Assembly: GCA_005882415.1 (NCBI GenBank)
Contig: VBAE01000079.1
Coordinates: forward strand, 1-18,251
Direction of reading: 5' to 3'
Length of the DNA: 18,251 bases
DNA from: Alphaproteobacteria bacterium
GTDB taxonomy: Bacteria; Pseudomonadota; Alphaproteobacteria; Sphingomonadales; Sphingomonadaceae
The notes under the pieces are model-generated. The model saw only the letters and a program-made list of their open reading frames with translations, ran no database searches and was not told the origin of the DNA. Positions 1 through 8,282 of this stretch are shown here, one piece after another. The position numbers were made by a program, and so were the translations under genes. Each line of letters opens with the position of its first letter. Position 1 is the first letter of the stretch.

Positions 1-68
1 CGGCAGAGGGGGGAAATCCTTCGCCAGCGGTCTCACCGAAAGGGGTCAGACGCTAGTGCGTCGCCTTC

Positions 69-88
69 GGATGGTAGCGCTACCATCC
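69..88. promoter_or_regulatory. Perfect 20-bp palindrome, LacI-family-type operator upstream of the TonB receptor
   Basis: The sequence GGATGGTAGCGCTACCATCC is its own reverse complement. Its core TGGTAGCGCTACCA fits the general LacI-family operator pattern TGNNANCGNTNNCA with the central CG. It lies about 120 bp before the receptor start codon, in an otherwise gene-free leader (1-209) where I see no convincing -35/-10 pair. GntR/HutC-type operators usually space the TGGT and ACCA half-sites by four bases; here they are six apart, so the GntR regulator in this window is a less likely ligand. No LacI-family gene is in the window, so the cognate regulator must be encoded elsewhere. The palindrome is seen directly; the regulator family is inference. 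Confidence 0.65.
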
Positions 89-209
89 ATCTTCCCAACG
101 CTCTTCGCCAGTTTTTACGAGCTTCCAGGCGGCCGTTCGCGGTCGCCTGAGGGCATATGTGATTATCGGCGTCTGGGGTCGAGGCTGCGGCCGAATTGGG
201 AGATGATGA

Positions 210-3200
210 ATGGTTCGAGTGGATCACGCGGTGTCGGCCAAGGCCCGCCTGCTTCAGGGCGGCGCATCCGCGATCGTGATGGGCATGTTCCTTGCCGCGG
301 CTCCTGCCGCCGCTTACGCGCAGGACCAGGCGGCTGCGGCCCCTGACGCTACTCCGCCGCTGAGCGCGCAGACCGGGGCCGCCGCCTCGACCGCGACCGC
401 CGCGGACGCCGACGCGCCCGACGATGCCGATACCATCATCGTCACCGGCCAGCGCCGCGCTCTCCAGACCTCGCAGGGCATCAAGCGCAACGCCGACACG
501 GTCGTCGACTCGATCACCGCCACCGACATCGGCGCCTTCCCGGACAAGTCGGTCGCCGAGGCGCTGCAGCGCGTCCCCGGCATCACCGTCAACCGCTTTG
601 CCGCGACTAGCGACACCGCCCACTTCTCGGCCGAGCCGTCGGGCGTCATCGTCCGCGGCCTTCCGCAGGTCCGTTCCGAGTTCAACGGCCGCGACACGTT
701 CAGCGCCAACTCCTCGCGCGGCCTGAGCTGGGGCGACATCACGCCGGAGCTGATGGCCGGCGTCGACACCTACAAGAACCAGACCGCCGAGATGATCGAG
801 GGCGGCATCGCCGGCTCGATCAACCTTCGCACACGCGTTCCGTTCGATGCGCCGGGGCAGTTGATCCAGGGTGCCGTCAACATCAACTACAACGACCTGT
901 CGAAGAAGTTCACGCCGGACTTCAACGTCTTCTACAGCAATCGCTGGGAGACGGGCGCCGGCGAGTTCGGCCTGATGGCCAACTTCGCTTATTCGCAGGT
1001 GATCACCGCGTCGCAGGGCATCCAGTATGGCCGCGCCGCGATCATCGACAACGGCTTCGGCCCGACCGGTCCGGCGACCGCCTATATGCCGGCCTCGGTC
1101 AACTTCCTCGACAACCAGTATAACCGCAAGCGGCAGGGCATCGCCGCCGCCGCCCAGTGGCGCAACCTCGACCACACCATGCTCCTGACCGCGCAGTACA
1201 ACCGCTCGGTCTACAAGAATAAGTGGCAGGAGCGTTCGTTCGGCTCGTTCGGCATCGGGCCGGACCTCTACGGCTTCAACGTCCGCACCCGCGTCGTCGG
1301 CAATGGCGGCAACCTGCACGACCGCATTCCGGTGCCGGCCGCCGGCACCCCCGCCTTCACCTTCGACGAGGACGGCAACTTCCAGTCGGGCGTGGTCACC
1401 CGCTCGAACGCGGAAAACTCCATGTGGTGGGGCGCTCCCGACGCGAACCCGGGCTTCGGCGTCAACGAGGCCGGCCAGCCGATGTTCAACGCCTGCTACA
1501 ACTGGGGCGGCTCGGCGGGTTGCGAGCGCGATGCCAACGGAGTCGCCCATTACGGCGTCGACGTCGGCACCGGCAGCCGCGTCAACCAGAACCGCAACAT
1601 GACCCAGGATTTCGGTCTCAACTTCAAGTGGGACGCGACCGACCGCCTGCACTTCAACTTCGACGGCCAATATGTCGACTCGACCGTCGACAATTACGAC
1701 ATCTCGGTCGAGCATCACTCCTTCGCCAATGTCGGCTTGGATGCGACCGGCAAATATCCGCGCATCACGCTCGGCGATCCGAGCAACATCAACCAGTCGC
1801 CGGGCGGTCTCGCCAATGCAAACAACTGGTATCTGCGCTCGGTCATGGACCATCTCGAGGCGAGCGAGGGCACCCAGTGGGCGTTCCGCGGCGACATGGA
1901 ATATGACATCGGCACCACCTGGCTCGACTCGATCAAGGTCGGCGCCCGCTATGCCGATCGCGACCAGACCGTGCGCTGGAGCACCTACAACTGGGCCAAC
2001 GTCGCCAACACCTGGACCGACAGCGAGCTCAACCAGCACAGCTGGAACCTGGACAGCTACAAGCCCTTCGGCGCCTTCAAGGGCTATCCGCAGGGCATGT
2101 TCGAAATCTCCGAGTTCGGCGAGCCGTTCTTCGGCGGTTCGCTCGGCTCCTTCCCGTTCGTTCCGTTCGATGCGCTCAACGCGCACCGCGCCGACGAATA
2201 TAATCGCAGCCTGATCGGAATCGGCGAGTTCACGCCGATCTGCCAGCGCGCCGCGGAGCTTCCGGACAGCTGCTTCATCGACAACGAGATCGCGGACGTG
2301 TCCGAGACCGTGAAGTCGGCTTATGCGATGGTCCGCTTCGGCGGCCGCGACGCCAAGATCGGCAACGTTCCGGTGTCGGGCAATTTCGGTCTTCGCTACG
2401 TCAACACCAAGAACGTCAGCTCCGGCTTCCTTCGCTATCCGGTGAACAATTACGACTTCACCCAGTGCGACGGGCTTCCGCCGGTAGTCCCGCCGGGCAG
2501 CCCGACTCCGCCGGTGCCGCCGATCAACGATCCGGCGCAGTGCTACCTCTCCGCGCAGGACCTCGCCTTCATCAACGGCGGCGGCGTCGCCTGGCTGCTT
2601 CGCTTCGCCGCGTCGCGGGCGATGTCGCGGCCGGACATCGGCCTCTTGAAGAACTTCCTGTCGGTGAGCGCGGGCCTTCCGAACGCAACGGATCCGACCG
2701 ATCCGCGCTGGGTGAAGGACTCGACCGGCAAGGTCGTCGGGGTCAACCCGACCTACGAGGCGAGCGCGTACAACCCGTATCTCGCCCCGACCACCGCATG
2801 GCAGTTCGACGTCAGCATCGAGAATTACTTCGCCAACGTCGGCTCCTTCTCGCTGGCGGCGTTCTACAAGACCTTCCAGAACTACATCCAGTACGGCTCC
2901 TACACGACCACCGTGTCGCGTGACGGGATCGATCGGGACGTGTTCGTCCGGGGTCCGATGAACGGCAAGGGCGCGAAGATCAAAGGCTTCGAGATCGCCT
3001 ATACCCGCTATTTCGACTTCCTGCCCGAGCCGCTCAACGGCTTCGGCATCCAGGCGAACTACACCTATGTGTCGAACAGCGGCATTCCGAACGCCAACCT
3101 CACCCCGGTGGGCAGCACCGGCCAGGTGACCAACGCCGGCAATGCGGGCACCGCCCTCAACCCCGGCGCCCTCGAAGGCCTGTCGAAGCACAGCTTCAAC

Positions 3201-3524
3201 CTGGTCGGGATGTACGAAAAGGGCCGGATCGCAGCGCGCCTCGCCTACAATTGGCGCTCCGAGTTCCTGGTCACCGCGGTCGATTGCTGCGTCTACCTGC
3301 CGGTGTGGCAGCGTCCCTCGGGCTTCCTCGACGGTTCGATCCGCTTCCGCGCGACCGACAATATCGAGATCAGCGTCCAGGGTTCGAACCTGCTCAACAC
3401 CAAGACCAAGCTCCAGACCCAGGTCACCGACGAGGATTCGCCGGAGGGCAAGCGGATCCTGGTGCCGAACGGCTGGTTCCAGAACGACCGCCGCTTCGTC
3501 TTCGGCGTCCGCGTCCGCTACTGA
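210..3524 (+). CDS. TonB-dependent outer-membrane receptor, probably for chito-oligosaccharide/GlcNAc
   Basis: Outer-membrane active transporter of 1104 aa, in the class of large sugar-type TonB receptors (TIGR01782-like). Residues 1 to about 38 form a long Sec signal peptide ending AAAYAQ. A low-complexity Ala/Asp linker follows, then a TonB box DTIIVTG at residues 74-80. The plug domain spans roughly 90-220, with IGAFPDKSVAEALQRVPGI and then GGIAGSINLRTR. The rest is the beta-barrel, which ends in the aromatic-rich strand FVFGVRVRY with a C-terminal Tyr. The ATG at 210 is preceded by GGGAG at 198-202 with 7-nt spacing. The substrate is inferred from the chitinase, hexosaminidase and GlcNAc PTS genes nearby; the receptor sequence does not prove it. 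One oddity: around residues 788-795 the text runs FINGGGVAWLLRFAASRAMSRPD, so the LPSLN-type barrel segment I expect before LLRFAASRAMSRPD appears to be missing in frame. A terminator and a repeat separate it from halA. Confidence 0.93.
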   Translation: MVRVDHAVSAKARLLQGGASAIVMGMFLAAAPAAAYAQDQAAAAPDATPPLSAQTGAAASTATAADADAPDDADTIIVTGQRRALQTSQGIKRNADTVVDSITATDIGAFPDKSVAEALQRVPGITVNRFAATSDTAHFSAEPSGVIVRGLPQVRSEFNGRDTFSANSSRGLSWGDITPELMAGVDTYKNQTAEMIEGGIAGSINLRTRVPFDAPGQLIQGAVNINYNDLSKKFTPDFNVFYSNRWETGAGEFGLMANFAYSQVITASQGIQYGRAAIIDNGFGPTGPATAYMPASVNFLDNQYNRKRQGIAAAAQWRNLDHTMLLTAQYNRSVYKNKWQERSFGSFGIGPDLYGFNVRTRVVGNGGNLHDRIPVPAAGTPAFTFDEDGNFQSGVVTRSNAENSMWWGAPDANPGFGVNEAGQPMFNACYNWGGSAGCERDANGVAHYGVDVGTGSRVNQNRNMTQDFGLNFKWDATDRLHFNFDGQYVDSTVDNYDISVEHHSFANVGLDATGKYPRITLGDPSNINQSPGGLANANNWYLRSVMDHLEASEGTQWAFRGDMEYDIGTTWLDSIKVGARYADRDQTVRWSTYNWANVANTWTDSELNQHSWNLDSYKPFGAFKGYPQGMFEISEFGEPFFGGSLGSFPFVPFDALNAHRADEYNRSLIGIGEFTPICQRAAELPDSCFIDNEIADVSETVKSAYAMVRFGGRDAKIGNVPVSGNFGLRYVNTKNVSSGFLRYPVNNYDFTQCDGLPPVVPPGSPTPPVPPINDPAQCYLSAQDLAFINGGGVAWLLRFAASRAMSRPDIGLLKNFLSVSAGLPNATDPTDPRWVKDSTGKVVGVNPTYEASAYNPYLAPTTAWQFDVSIENYFANVGSFSLAAFYKTFQNYIQYGSYTTTVSRDGIDRDVFVRGPMNGKGAKIKGFEIAYTRYFDFLPEPLNGFGIQANYTYVSNSGIPNANLTPVGSTGQVTNAGNAGTALNPGALEGLSKHSFNLVGMYEKGRIAARLAYNWRSEFLVTAVDCCVYLPVWQRPSGFLDGSIRFRATDNIEISVQGSNLLNTKTKLQTQVTDEDSPEGKRILVPNGWFQNDRRFVFGVRVRY

Positions 3525-3537
3525 TCGGCCGCGACAG

Positions 3538-3580
3538 GGAAAGAGGGGAGGCGCTGACGATGGCGGCGCCTCCCCTTTCC
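3538..3580 (+). terminator. Hairpin terminator after the TonB receptor
   Basis: A long stem starts 13 nt after the receptor stop. The left arm is 3538-3554 (GGAAAGAGGGGAGGCGC), the loop is 11 nt, and the right arm is 3566-3580 (GCGCCTCCCCTTTCC). The arms pair over 15 bp with a 2-nt bulge on the left side. The T tract is poor (TTTCC then TTTGCC), so termination may be partial. It could set a high receptor to low halogenase expression ratio rather than fully separating the genes. Confidence 0.6.
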
Positions 3581-3594
3581 TTTGCCTGCATTCT

Positions 3595-3700
3595 CCCTCT
3601 CCCCGGCGGGGAGAGGGTTGGGGTGAGGGGGTGCTGAGTCAGAGGGTAGCTTCGGAAGCCGAACCCCCTCACCCTACCCTCTCCCCCCTGGGGAGAGGGG
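3595..3700. repeat. REP-like palindromic intergenic element between receptor and halA
   Basis: The same 10-bp hairpin occurs at both ends: CCCTCTCCCC, a 3-nt loop, GGGGAGAGGG (3595-3617 and 3677-3699). Between them, GTTGGGGTGAGGGGG near 3617-3631 can pair with CCCCCTCACCC near 3664-3674, so the whole element folds into a nested, nearly symmetric structure. This purine/pyrimidine-biased family is common between genes in many GC-rich proteobacteria (general knowledge; no database search was done). It may act as an mRNA stabiliser or attenuator between the receptor and the halogenase genes. Only one copy of this type is in the window. Confidence 0.7.
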
Positions 3701-3782
3701 ATTGGTAATTGCACCGGCCCTGAGAATGTCCGTAAAGTCTGATCCACGCTTTTCCGCTTCCTCAAACGGTGCACCTGCTTCG

Positions 3783-5327
3783 ATGACTGAACCGGCCCCG
3801 CTCGAGATCGTGATCGTCGGCGGCGGCACCGCGGGCTGGATGGCCGCGGCCGCGCTCGGTTCGCTGCTGCCGCCAGGCCGCTGCAATATCCGGCTCATCG
3901 AGTCCGAGGAGATCGGCACCGTCGGAGTCGGCGAGGCGACGCTGCCGCATATGAAGAGCTTCAACGACGCGATCGGAGTCGACGAGGCCGAGATGATGCG
4001 GCGGACCAGCGGCACCTTCAAGCTCGGCATCGACTTCGTCGACTGGGGCTTCAAAGGCTCCTCCTACGTCCACCCCTTCGGGATCCACGGCAATCCGGCG
4101 GCGGGGAACAGCTTCCACCACCATTGGCTGCGCGCGCTTCAGGCCGGCGAGGCGGCGCCGATCGAGGATTATTCCTTCGCCATCGTCGCCAGCCGCCGCA
4201 ACCGCTTCGCCTTCCCGGCCGAGGACAAGACGGCGATCGAGTCGACCTTCAGCTACGCCTATCATTTCGACGCCAGCCTCTACGCCGTCTTCCTCCGCGA
4301 ATTCTCCGAGGCGCGGGGCGTCAAGCGGACCGAAGGCAAGGTGCTGGAGGTGGTGTGTGACCCGGAGAGCGGCGATGTCGCCTCGCTCCGCCTGGAATCG
4401 GGGGAGATCGTCGCCGGCGACTTCTTCGTCGACTGCTCGGGCTTCCGCTCGCTGATCCTCGGCCAGACCCTCGGCGTCGCGTTCGAGGAATGGACGAAGT
4501 GGCTGCCCTGCGACCGCGCGTTCGCGGTGCCGACCCAGCGCCAGGGCGAGCTTACCCCCTACACCCGCTCGACCTGCCGCGAGGCGGGGTGGCAGTGGCG
4601 GATTCCTCTGCAGCACAGGACCGGCAACGGCTACGTCTTCTCGAGCGGCTTCATCGGCGAGGACGAGGCTGCGGCGAGCCTGATGGCGAATCTCGACGCG
4701 CCGGCGCTGGCCGAGCCGCGGATGCTTCGCTTCAAGGCCGGGCGGCGGGCGAATTCGTGGGAGCGCAACTGCCTCGCCCTCGGCCTCGCCTCGGGCTTTC
4801 TCGAACCGCTGGAATCGACCAGCATCTACCTCGTCCAGATCGCGATCATGAACCTCATTGCGCTTCTTCCGGACCGGAAGGTCGATCCCGCCCTGCGCGA
4901 GGAATATAATCGCCGGCAGGACCTCGAATATGAGCGGATCAGGGACTTCCTGATCCTTCATTACCACGCCACCAGCCGCGACGATTCCGAGCTCTGGCGC
5001 TATTGCCGGGCGATGGAGGTGCCCGACAGTCTCAAGGCCAAGATCGAGATGTTCCGCCACCGCGGCTATATCGAACATTATAAGGACGGGCTGTTCACCC
5101 CGCCGAGCTGGCTCAGCGTCTATCTCGGCCAGGGGATCGCGCCGGAGGGGTACCATCCGATGGCGGAGGGGATGCCGATCGAGCGGCTGACCGCCGACCT
5201 CCGAACCCTTCGGGAGGAGATCAGCCGGGGGGTGGATGCGATGCCGGCCCATGGCGAGTTCGTCGAGCGCTATTGTCCGCATCCCGCCGCTCCGTCCGAA
5301 ATGTCGGCGTCGGAGGCGCGGCTTTGA
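3783..5327 (+). CDS. Flavin-dependent tryptophan-halogenase family protein HalA
   Basis: Predicted cytoplasmic FAD-dependent halogenase-fold protein of 514 aa. From the ATG at 3783 it shows the FAD-binding GGGTAGWM at residues 13-20. The Lys of GTFKLGIDFVDW is residue 80, the position of the catalytic Lys79 of PrnA. GWQWRIP follows with Trp270 and Trp272, and EPLEST with Glu344, equivalent to PrnA Glu346. All hallmark residues are therefore present. Homologues normally start about 12 residues before the glycine motif, which favours 3783, but this ATG has no clear Shine-Dalgarno. An in-frame ATG at 3726 and a TTG at 3702 are alternatives. The stop overlaps the halB start (TTGA), so translation is probably coupled. 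Members of this family in TonB-receptor loci often have unknown substrates; free tryptophan is not assured. The sequence is closest in feel to HalD (shared HPFG segment). No flavin reductase gene is nearby. Confidence 0.9.
   Translation: MTEPAPLEIVIVGGGTAGWMAAAALGSLLPPGRCNIRLIESEEIGTVGVGEATLPHMKSFNDAIGVDEAEMMRRTSGTFKLGIDFVDWGFKGSSYVHPFGIHGNPAAGNSFHHHWLRALQAGEAAPIEDYSFAIVASRRNRFAFPAEDKTAIESTFSYAYHFDASLYAVFLREFSEARGVKRTEGKVLEVVCDPESGDVASLRLESGEIVAGDFFVDCSGFRSLILGQTLGVAFEEWTKWLPCDRAFAVPTQRQGELTPYTRSTCREAGWQWRIPLQHRTGNGYVFSSGFIGEDEAAASLMANLDAPALAEPRMLRFKAGRRANSWERNCLALGLASGFLEPLESTSIYLVQIAIMNLIALLPDRKVDPALREEYNRRQDLEYERIRDFLILHYHATSRDDSELWRYCRAMEVPDSLKAKIEMFRHRGYIEHYKDGLFTPPSWLSVYLGQGIAPEGYHPMAEGMPIERLTADLRTLREEISRGVDAMPAHGEFVERYCPHPAAPSEMSASEARL
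5312..5316 (+). promoter_or_regulatory. Ribosome binding site deciding the TTG start of halB
   Basis: GGAGG lies 7 nt before a TTG at 5324-5326 that overlaps the halA stop codon TGA at 5325-5327. This supports a non-ATG, translationally coupled start for halB rather than the longer in-frame TTG at 5273, which has no comparable site. Confidence 0.6.
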
Positions 5328-6783
5328 CCCGCAAGGCCGAACGGGTGGTGGTGGTCGGGCGCGACGCCGCGCTCTGGATCGTCGCAGCCTCGCTTCAGAG
5401 CGCCTTCGGCCGCTCCGGCGTTCGGGTGGACGCGATCGAGCTGCCGTCCTTGCTGCAGGAGGTCGACGTTTATGCGGCGGTGCCGTCGCTCGGCGCTCTG
5501 CACAAATTGCTCGGGATCGAGGAATCGGTGCTTCTCGCCGCCTGCGCGGGCGTGCCGATGGTCGGCCAGCGTTTCTCCAATTGGGCCAAGTCGAGCCCGC
5601 CTTTCCTGCACGGCTACGATGTCGAGCGGACGCCCGGCGGGGACGTCACTTTCTTCCAATATTGGGTTAAGGCGCGGCTCGAGGGGCTGAAGGTCGGCTT
5701 TGAGGAATTCTCGCTCGCCGCGGTCGCGGCGAAACAGGGGCGGGTGCCGTTCACCGAGGACGATCCCAACCCGTCGGCGGCGAGCCATGGCTATCATCTC
5801 CATGCCCGCGGCTATGCGGCGCTTCTGAAGCAGCTCGCCGGGCGGGCCGGGGTACGCCACCGGCGAGGCAGGGTCGCGGGCGTCGAGCGCGACGGGGAGC
5901 GGATCGCACGGGTGACGCTCGACGACGGCGAGGCGCTTGAGGCGGACCTGTTCGTCGATGCCTCCGGGACCGAGGCGGTGCTCGCCGGGCCGGCGAATTC
6001 GGACAATTTCGAGAGCTGGCGGCAGTGGCTGCCCTGCGACTCCACCCTCGCCGCCTCGGCACAGCCGCTCCGCCCGGCGCCGGCGTTCAGCCAGATCTCC
6101 GCCTTCCGTGCAGGCTGGGTCGGGCTTTACCCGCTGCAGGACCGGACCGCGGTGATCGCCACCTGGGATTCCAAATCCTTCGGCGCGGCGCAGATGGTCG
6201 AGAGCCTGCCGGTCCTCTCCGGCCTCGCCATCGCCGGCGACGCGGTCGTGACGCCCTTCGAGGCCGGGGCCAGGCTGCGTCCCTGGTCCGGGAATTGCGT
6301 CGCGATCGGGGACTCGGCGATCAGCCTCGAGCCGCTCGACGCTGTGCAGCTCCACTCGGTGCACGTTGGTGTGACCCAGCTCGTCGCGCTCTTCCCGGTG
6401 GATGCGGACCGGCTGATCGAGGCCGACACCTATAACGAGGTGGTGCTCCAGCACGCGCGCAACGTGCGCGACTTCCAGGCCGCCCATTATCGGCTGAACC
6501 GCCGGTTCGATGAGCCTTTCTGGGTCGCCTGTTCGCCAGCCGGGGGCTTCCGTTGCTGTTCGAAGGGGAATCGTTCCAGGAGCAGAATTGGACCGCGATC
6601 CTGCTCGGCCATGGGGTCACCCCGGCGAGCTACGATCCGCGCGTGGACCGGGTGCCGCCGGAGGAGCATATCGCGAAGGTGCAGCAGCGGCTGCGCGAGG
6701 TGGCGATGGAGGTGAGGGCGATGCCCAACGTCGAAGAATATCTCGCCGCGATGCGGCGGCGGCAGGAATTCCAGGCCTTCTGA
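5324..6783 (+). pseudogene. Divergent, catalytically degenerate halogenase-like protein HalB, frameshifted near its C-terminus
   Basis: Second halogenase-family gene, coupled to halA (TTGA overlap) and halC (TGATG overlap). Several segments align with HalA and HalC, including the LFVDASG stretch, WRQWLPCD, and LEPLD followed by QLVALFP. The hallmark residues are changed: GRDAALWI replaces GGGTAGWM, Met79 sits where the catalytic Lys should be, GWVGLYP (Gly267) replaces GWQWRIP, and Asp339 replaces the catalytic Glu. It may therefore be a non-catalytic partner rather than an enzyme. The reading frame breaks after RFDEPFW at about 6523. Continuing in frame gives unrelated sequence ending at 6715, while the genuine C-terminus (LFASRGLPLLFEGESF through ...RRRQEFQAF) lies in another frame from about 6529 to 6783. 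Compared with HalA, roughly 46 nt (the PDSL...K segment) are missing. Either a real inactivating deletion or an assembly/sequencing error is possible, so the pseudogene label is provisional. Confidence 0.7.
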
Positions 6784-8282
6784 TGCAGGATCGGGCCATC
6801 CGCAGCATCGTCATCGTCGGCGGCGGGACCGCCGGATGGATGGCCGCAGCGGCACTGGCCAAGGTGGCGGGGACCCAGAACCGCTCGATCACGCTCGTCG
6901 AGTCCGAGGAGATCGGCACCGTCGGCGTGGGTGAGGCGACGATCCCGCCGATCACCATCTTCAACCGGCTGCTCGGAATCGACGAGGACGAGTTCGTCCG
7001 CGAGACCCAGGCGACCTTCAAGCTCGGCATCGAGTTCGTCGACTGGCTGCGCGTCGGCCACCGCTATTTCCACCATTTCGGCCTGTTCGGAGCGGACCTG
7101 AAGGACGGGGTCAGCTTCGCCCATTACTGGCTGCGCTGGGTGGGGCAGGGCGGCAACCCCGACAATCTGCGCTTCAGCAGCGAGGCGGAGGCGGCACGGA
7201 TGGGCAAGTTCGCCCGCGCGCGGACCAAGCGCGGCGATACGCCCAACATCAATTACGCGTTCCAGTTCGACGCCGCCCGCTATGCCGCTTTCTTGCGCCG
7301 CTTCGCCGAGAAACGCGGGGTGGAGCGGGTCGAGGGCAAGGTGGTCGACGTGCAGCAGAATGGCGAGAGCGGCCATATCGAGTCGGTCGAGCTTGCCGGC
7401 GGCAAGAGGATCGAGGGCGATTTCTTCATCGACTGCTCGGGCTTCCGGGCGCTGCTGATCGGCAAGACGCTCGGTTGCCCCTTCGACGACTGGAGCCAAT
7501 GGCTGCTCGCCAACGGCGCGGTGGCGATGCCGTCGCGGCGGGACGGGGACCCGGAGCCGTTCACAAGGGTGACGGCGGTGGAATCGGGCTGGCAATGGCA
7601 CATCCCGCTCCAGCACCGCACCGGCAACGGCTACGTCTTCTGCGACCGCTTCATCACGCCCGACGACGCGGCAGCCAAGCTTGCCGGGCGGCTCGGCGAC
7701 ACCGCGCTCGCCGATCCGCGGATCCTCCGCTTCACTGCCGGGCAGCGCAGATCCTGGGAGAAGAACTGCCTCGCCATCGGCCTCTCCTGCGGCTTCCTCG
7801 AACCGCTGGAATCGACAAGCATCCATTTGATCCAGGTCGCGATCTCGAAGCTACTCGACCTGTTCCCGGACCGGGATTTCCACCCGGCGATCCTCGACCG
7901 CTTCAACAAGGAGATGGACCTCCTCTACGTCAGCATCCGCGATTTCCTGATCGCGCATTACAAGCTGACCGAGCGGGAGGACACGCCCTTCTGGCGCTAT
8001 TGCAAGCATATGGACGTGCCCGACAGCCTCGCGACCAAGCTCCATCTGTTCGAGACCCGCGGCGAAGTGCTCGCCGCCGACCACGACATCTTCCGCGAGA
8101 TAAGCTGGTTCGCGGTGCTCTACGGGCAGGGTGTGGTCCCCAAAGGTTACCACCCCCTCGCCGACGCGATGAGCGACGACGATCTGAGCCTGACTCTGTC
8201 GCAGATCCGGGCGGCGATCAGGGAGCGCGTCGACAGCCTCCCGTCCCACGCGCAATTTCTGGACAGCATCGTCGGGCGTTAA
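6783..8282 (+). CDS. Flavin-dependent tryptophan-halogenase family protein HalC
   Basis: Predicted 499-aa FAD-dependent halogenase-fold enzyme. The ATG at 6783 overlaps the last codon of the halB C-terminal frame (TGATG). The open frame extends upstream to 6510, but that part is out-of-frame halB sequence and is not protein. Hallmarks: FAD motif GGGTAGWM near the N-terminus, catalytic Lys80 in ATFKLGIEFVDW, Trp270 and Trp272 in GWQWHIP, and Glu343 in EPLEST. The spacing is almost identical to HalA and HalD. The IESEEIGTVGVGEAT-like stretch after the first strand is nearly shared with HalA, which suggests duplication within the locus. The gene is last in the plus-strand group, and its TAA stop shares the TTAA at 8279-8282 with the stop of the convergent halD. 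The substrate is unknown. Reduced flavin would have to come from a reductase encoded elsewhere. Confidence 0.91.
   Translation: MQDRAIRSIVIVGGGTAGWMAAAALAKVAGTQNRSITLVESEEIGTVGVGEATIPPITIFNRLLGIDEDEFVRETQATFKLGIEFVDWLRVGHRYFHHFGLFGADLKDGVSFAHYWLRWVGQGGNPDNLRFSSEAEAARMGKFARARTKRGDTPNINYAFQFDAARYAAFLRRFAEKRGVERVEGKVVDVQQNGESGHIESVELAGGKRIEGDFFIDCSGFRALLIGKTLGCPFDDWSQWLLANGAVAMPSRRDGDPEPFTRVTAVESGWQWHIPLQHRTGNGYVFCDRFITPDDAAAKLAGRLGDTALADPRILRFTAGQRRSWEKNCLAIGLSCGFLEPLESTSIHLIQVAISKLLDLFPDRDFHPAILDRFNKEMDLLYVSIRDFLIAHYKLTEREDTPFWRYCKHMDVPDSLATKLHLFETRGEVLAADHDIFREISWFAVLYGQGVVPKGYHPLADAMSDDDLSLTLSQIRAAIRERVDSLPSHAQFLDSIVGR

Noticed and set aside
1..209. Possible gene upstream of the receptor
   Set aside because: The only frame (from 56) overlaps the receptor start and has no ribosome site or motif. 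The stretch is better read as the receptor's control region.
33..3191. 1052-aa open frame antisense to the TonB receptor
   Set aside because: The translation is Arg/Val/Asp/Gly-rich with no recognisable motif. It mirrors GC-rich third positions of the sense gene, which has clear signal peptide, plug and barrel motifs.
6510..6782. N-terminal extension of halC
   Set aside because: These codons are out-of-frame halB sequence. The FAD motif sits 13 residues after the ATG at 6783, as in HalA and HalD.
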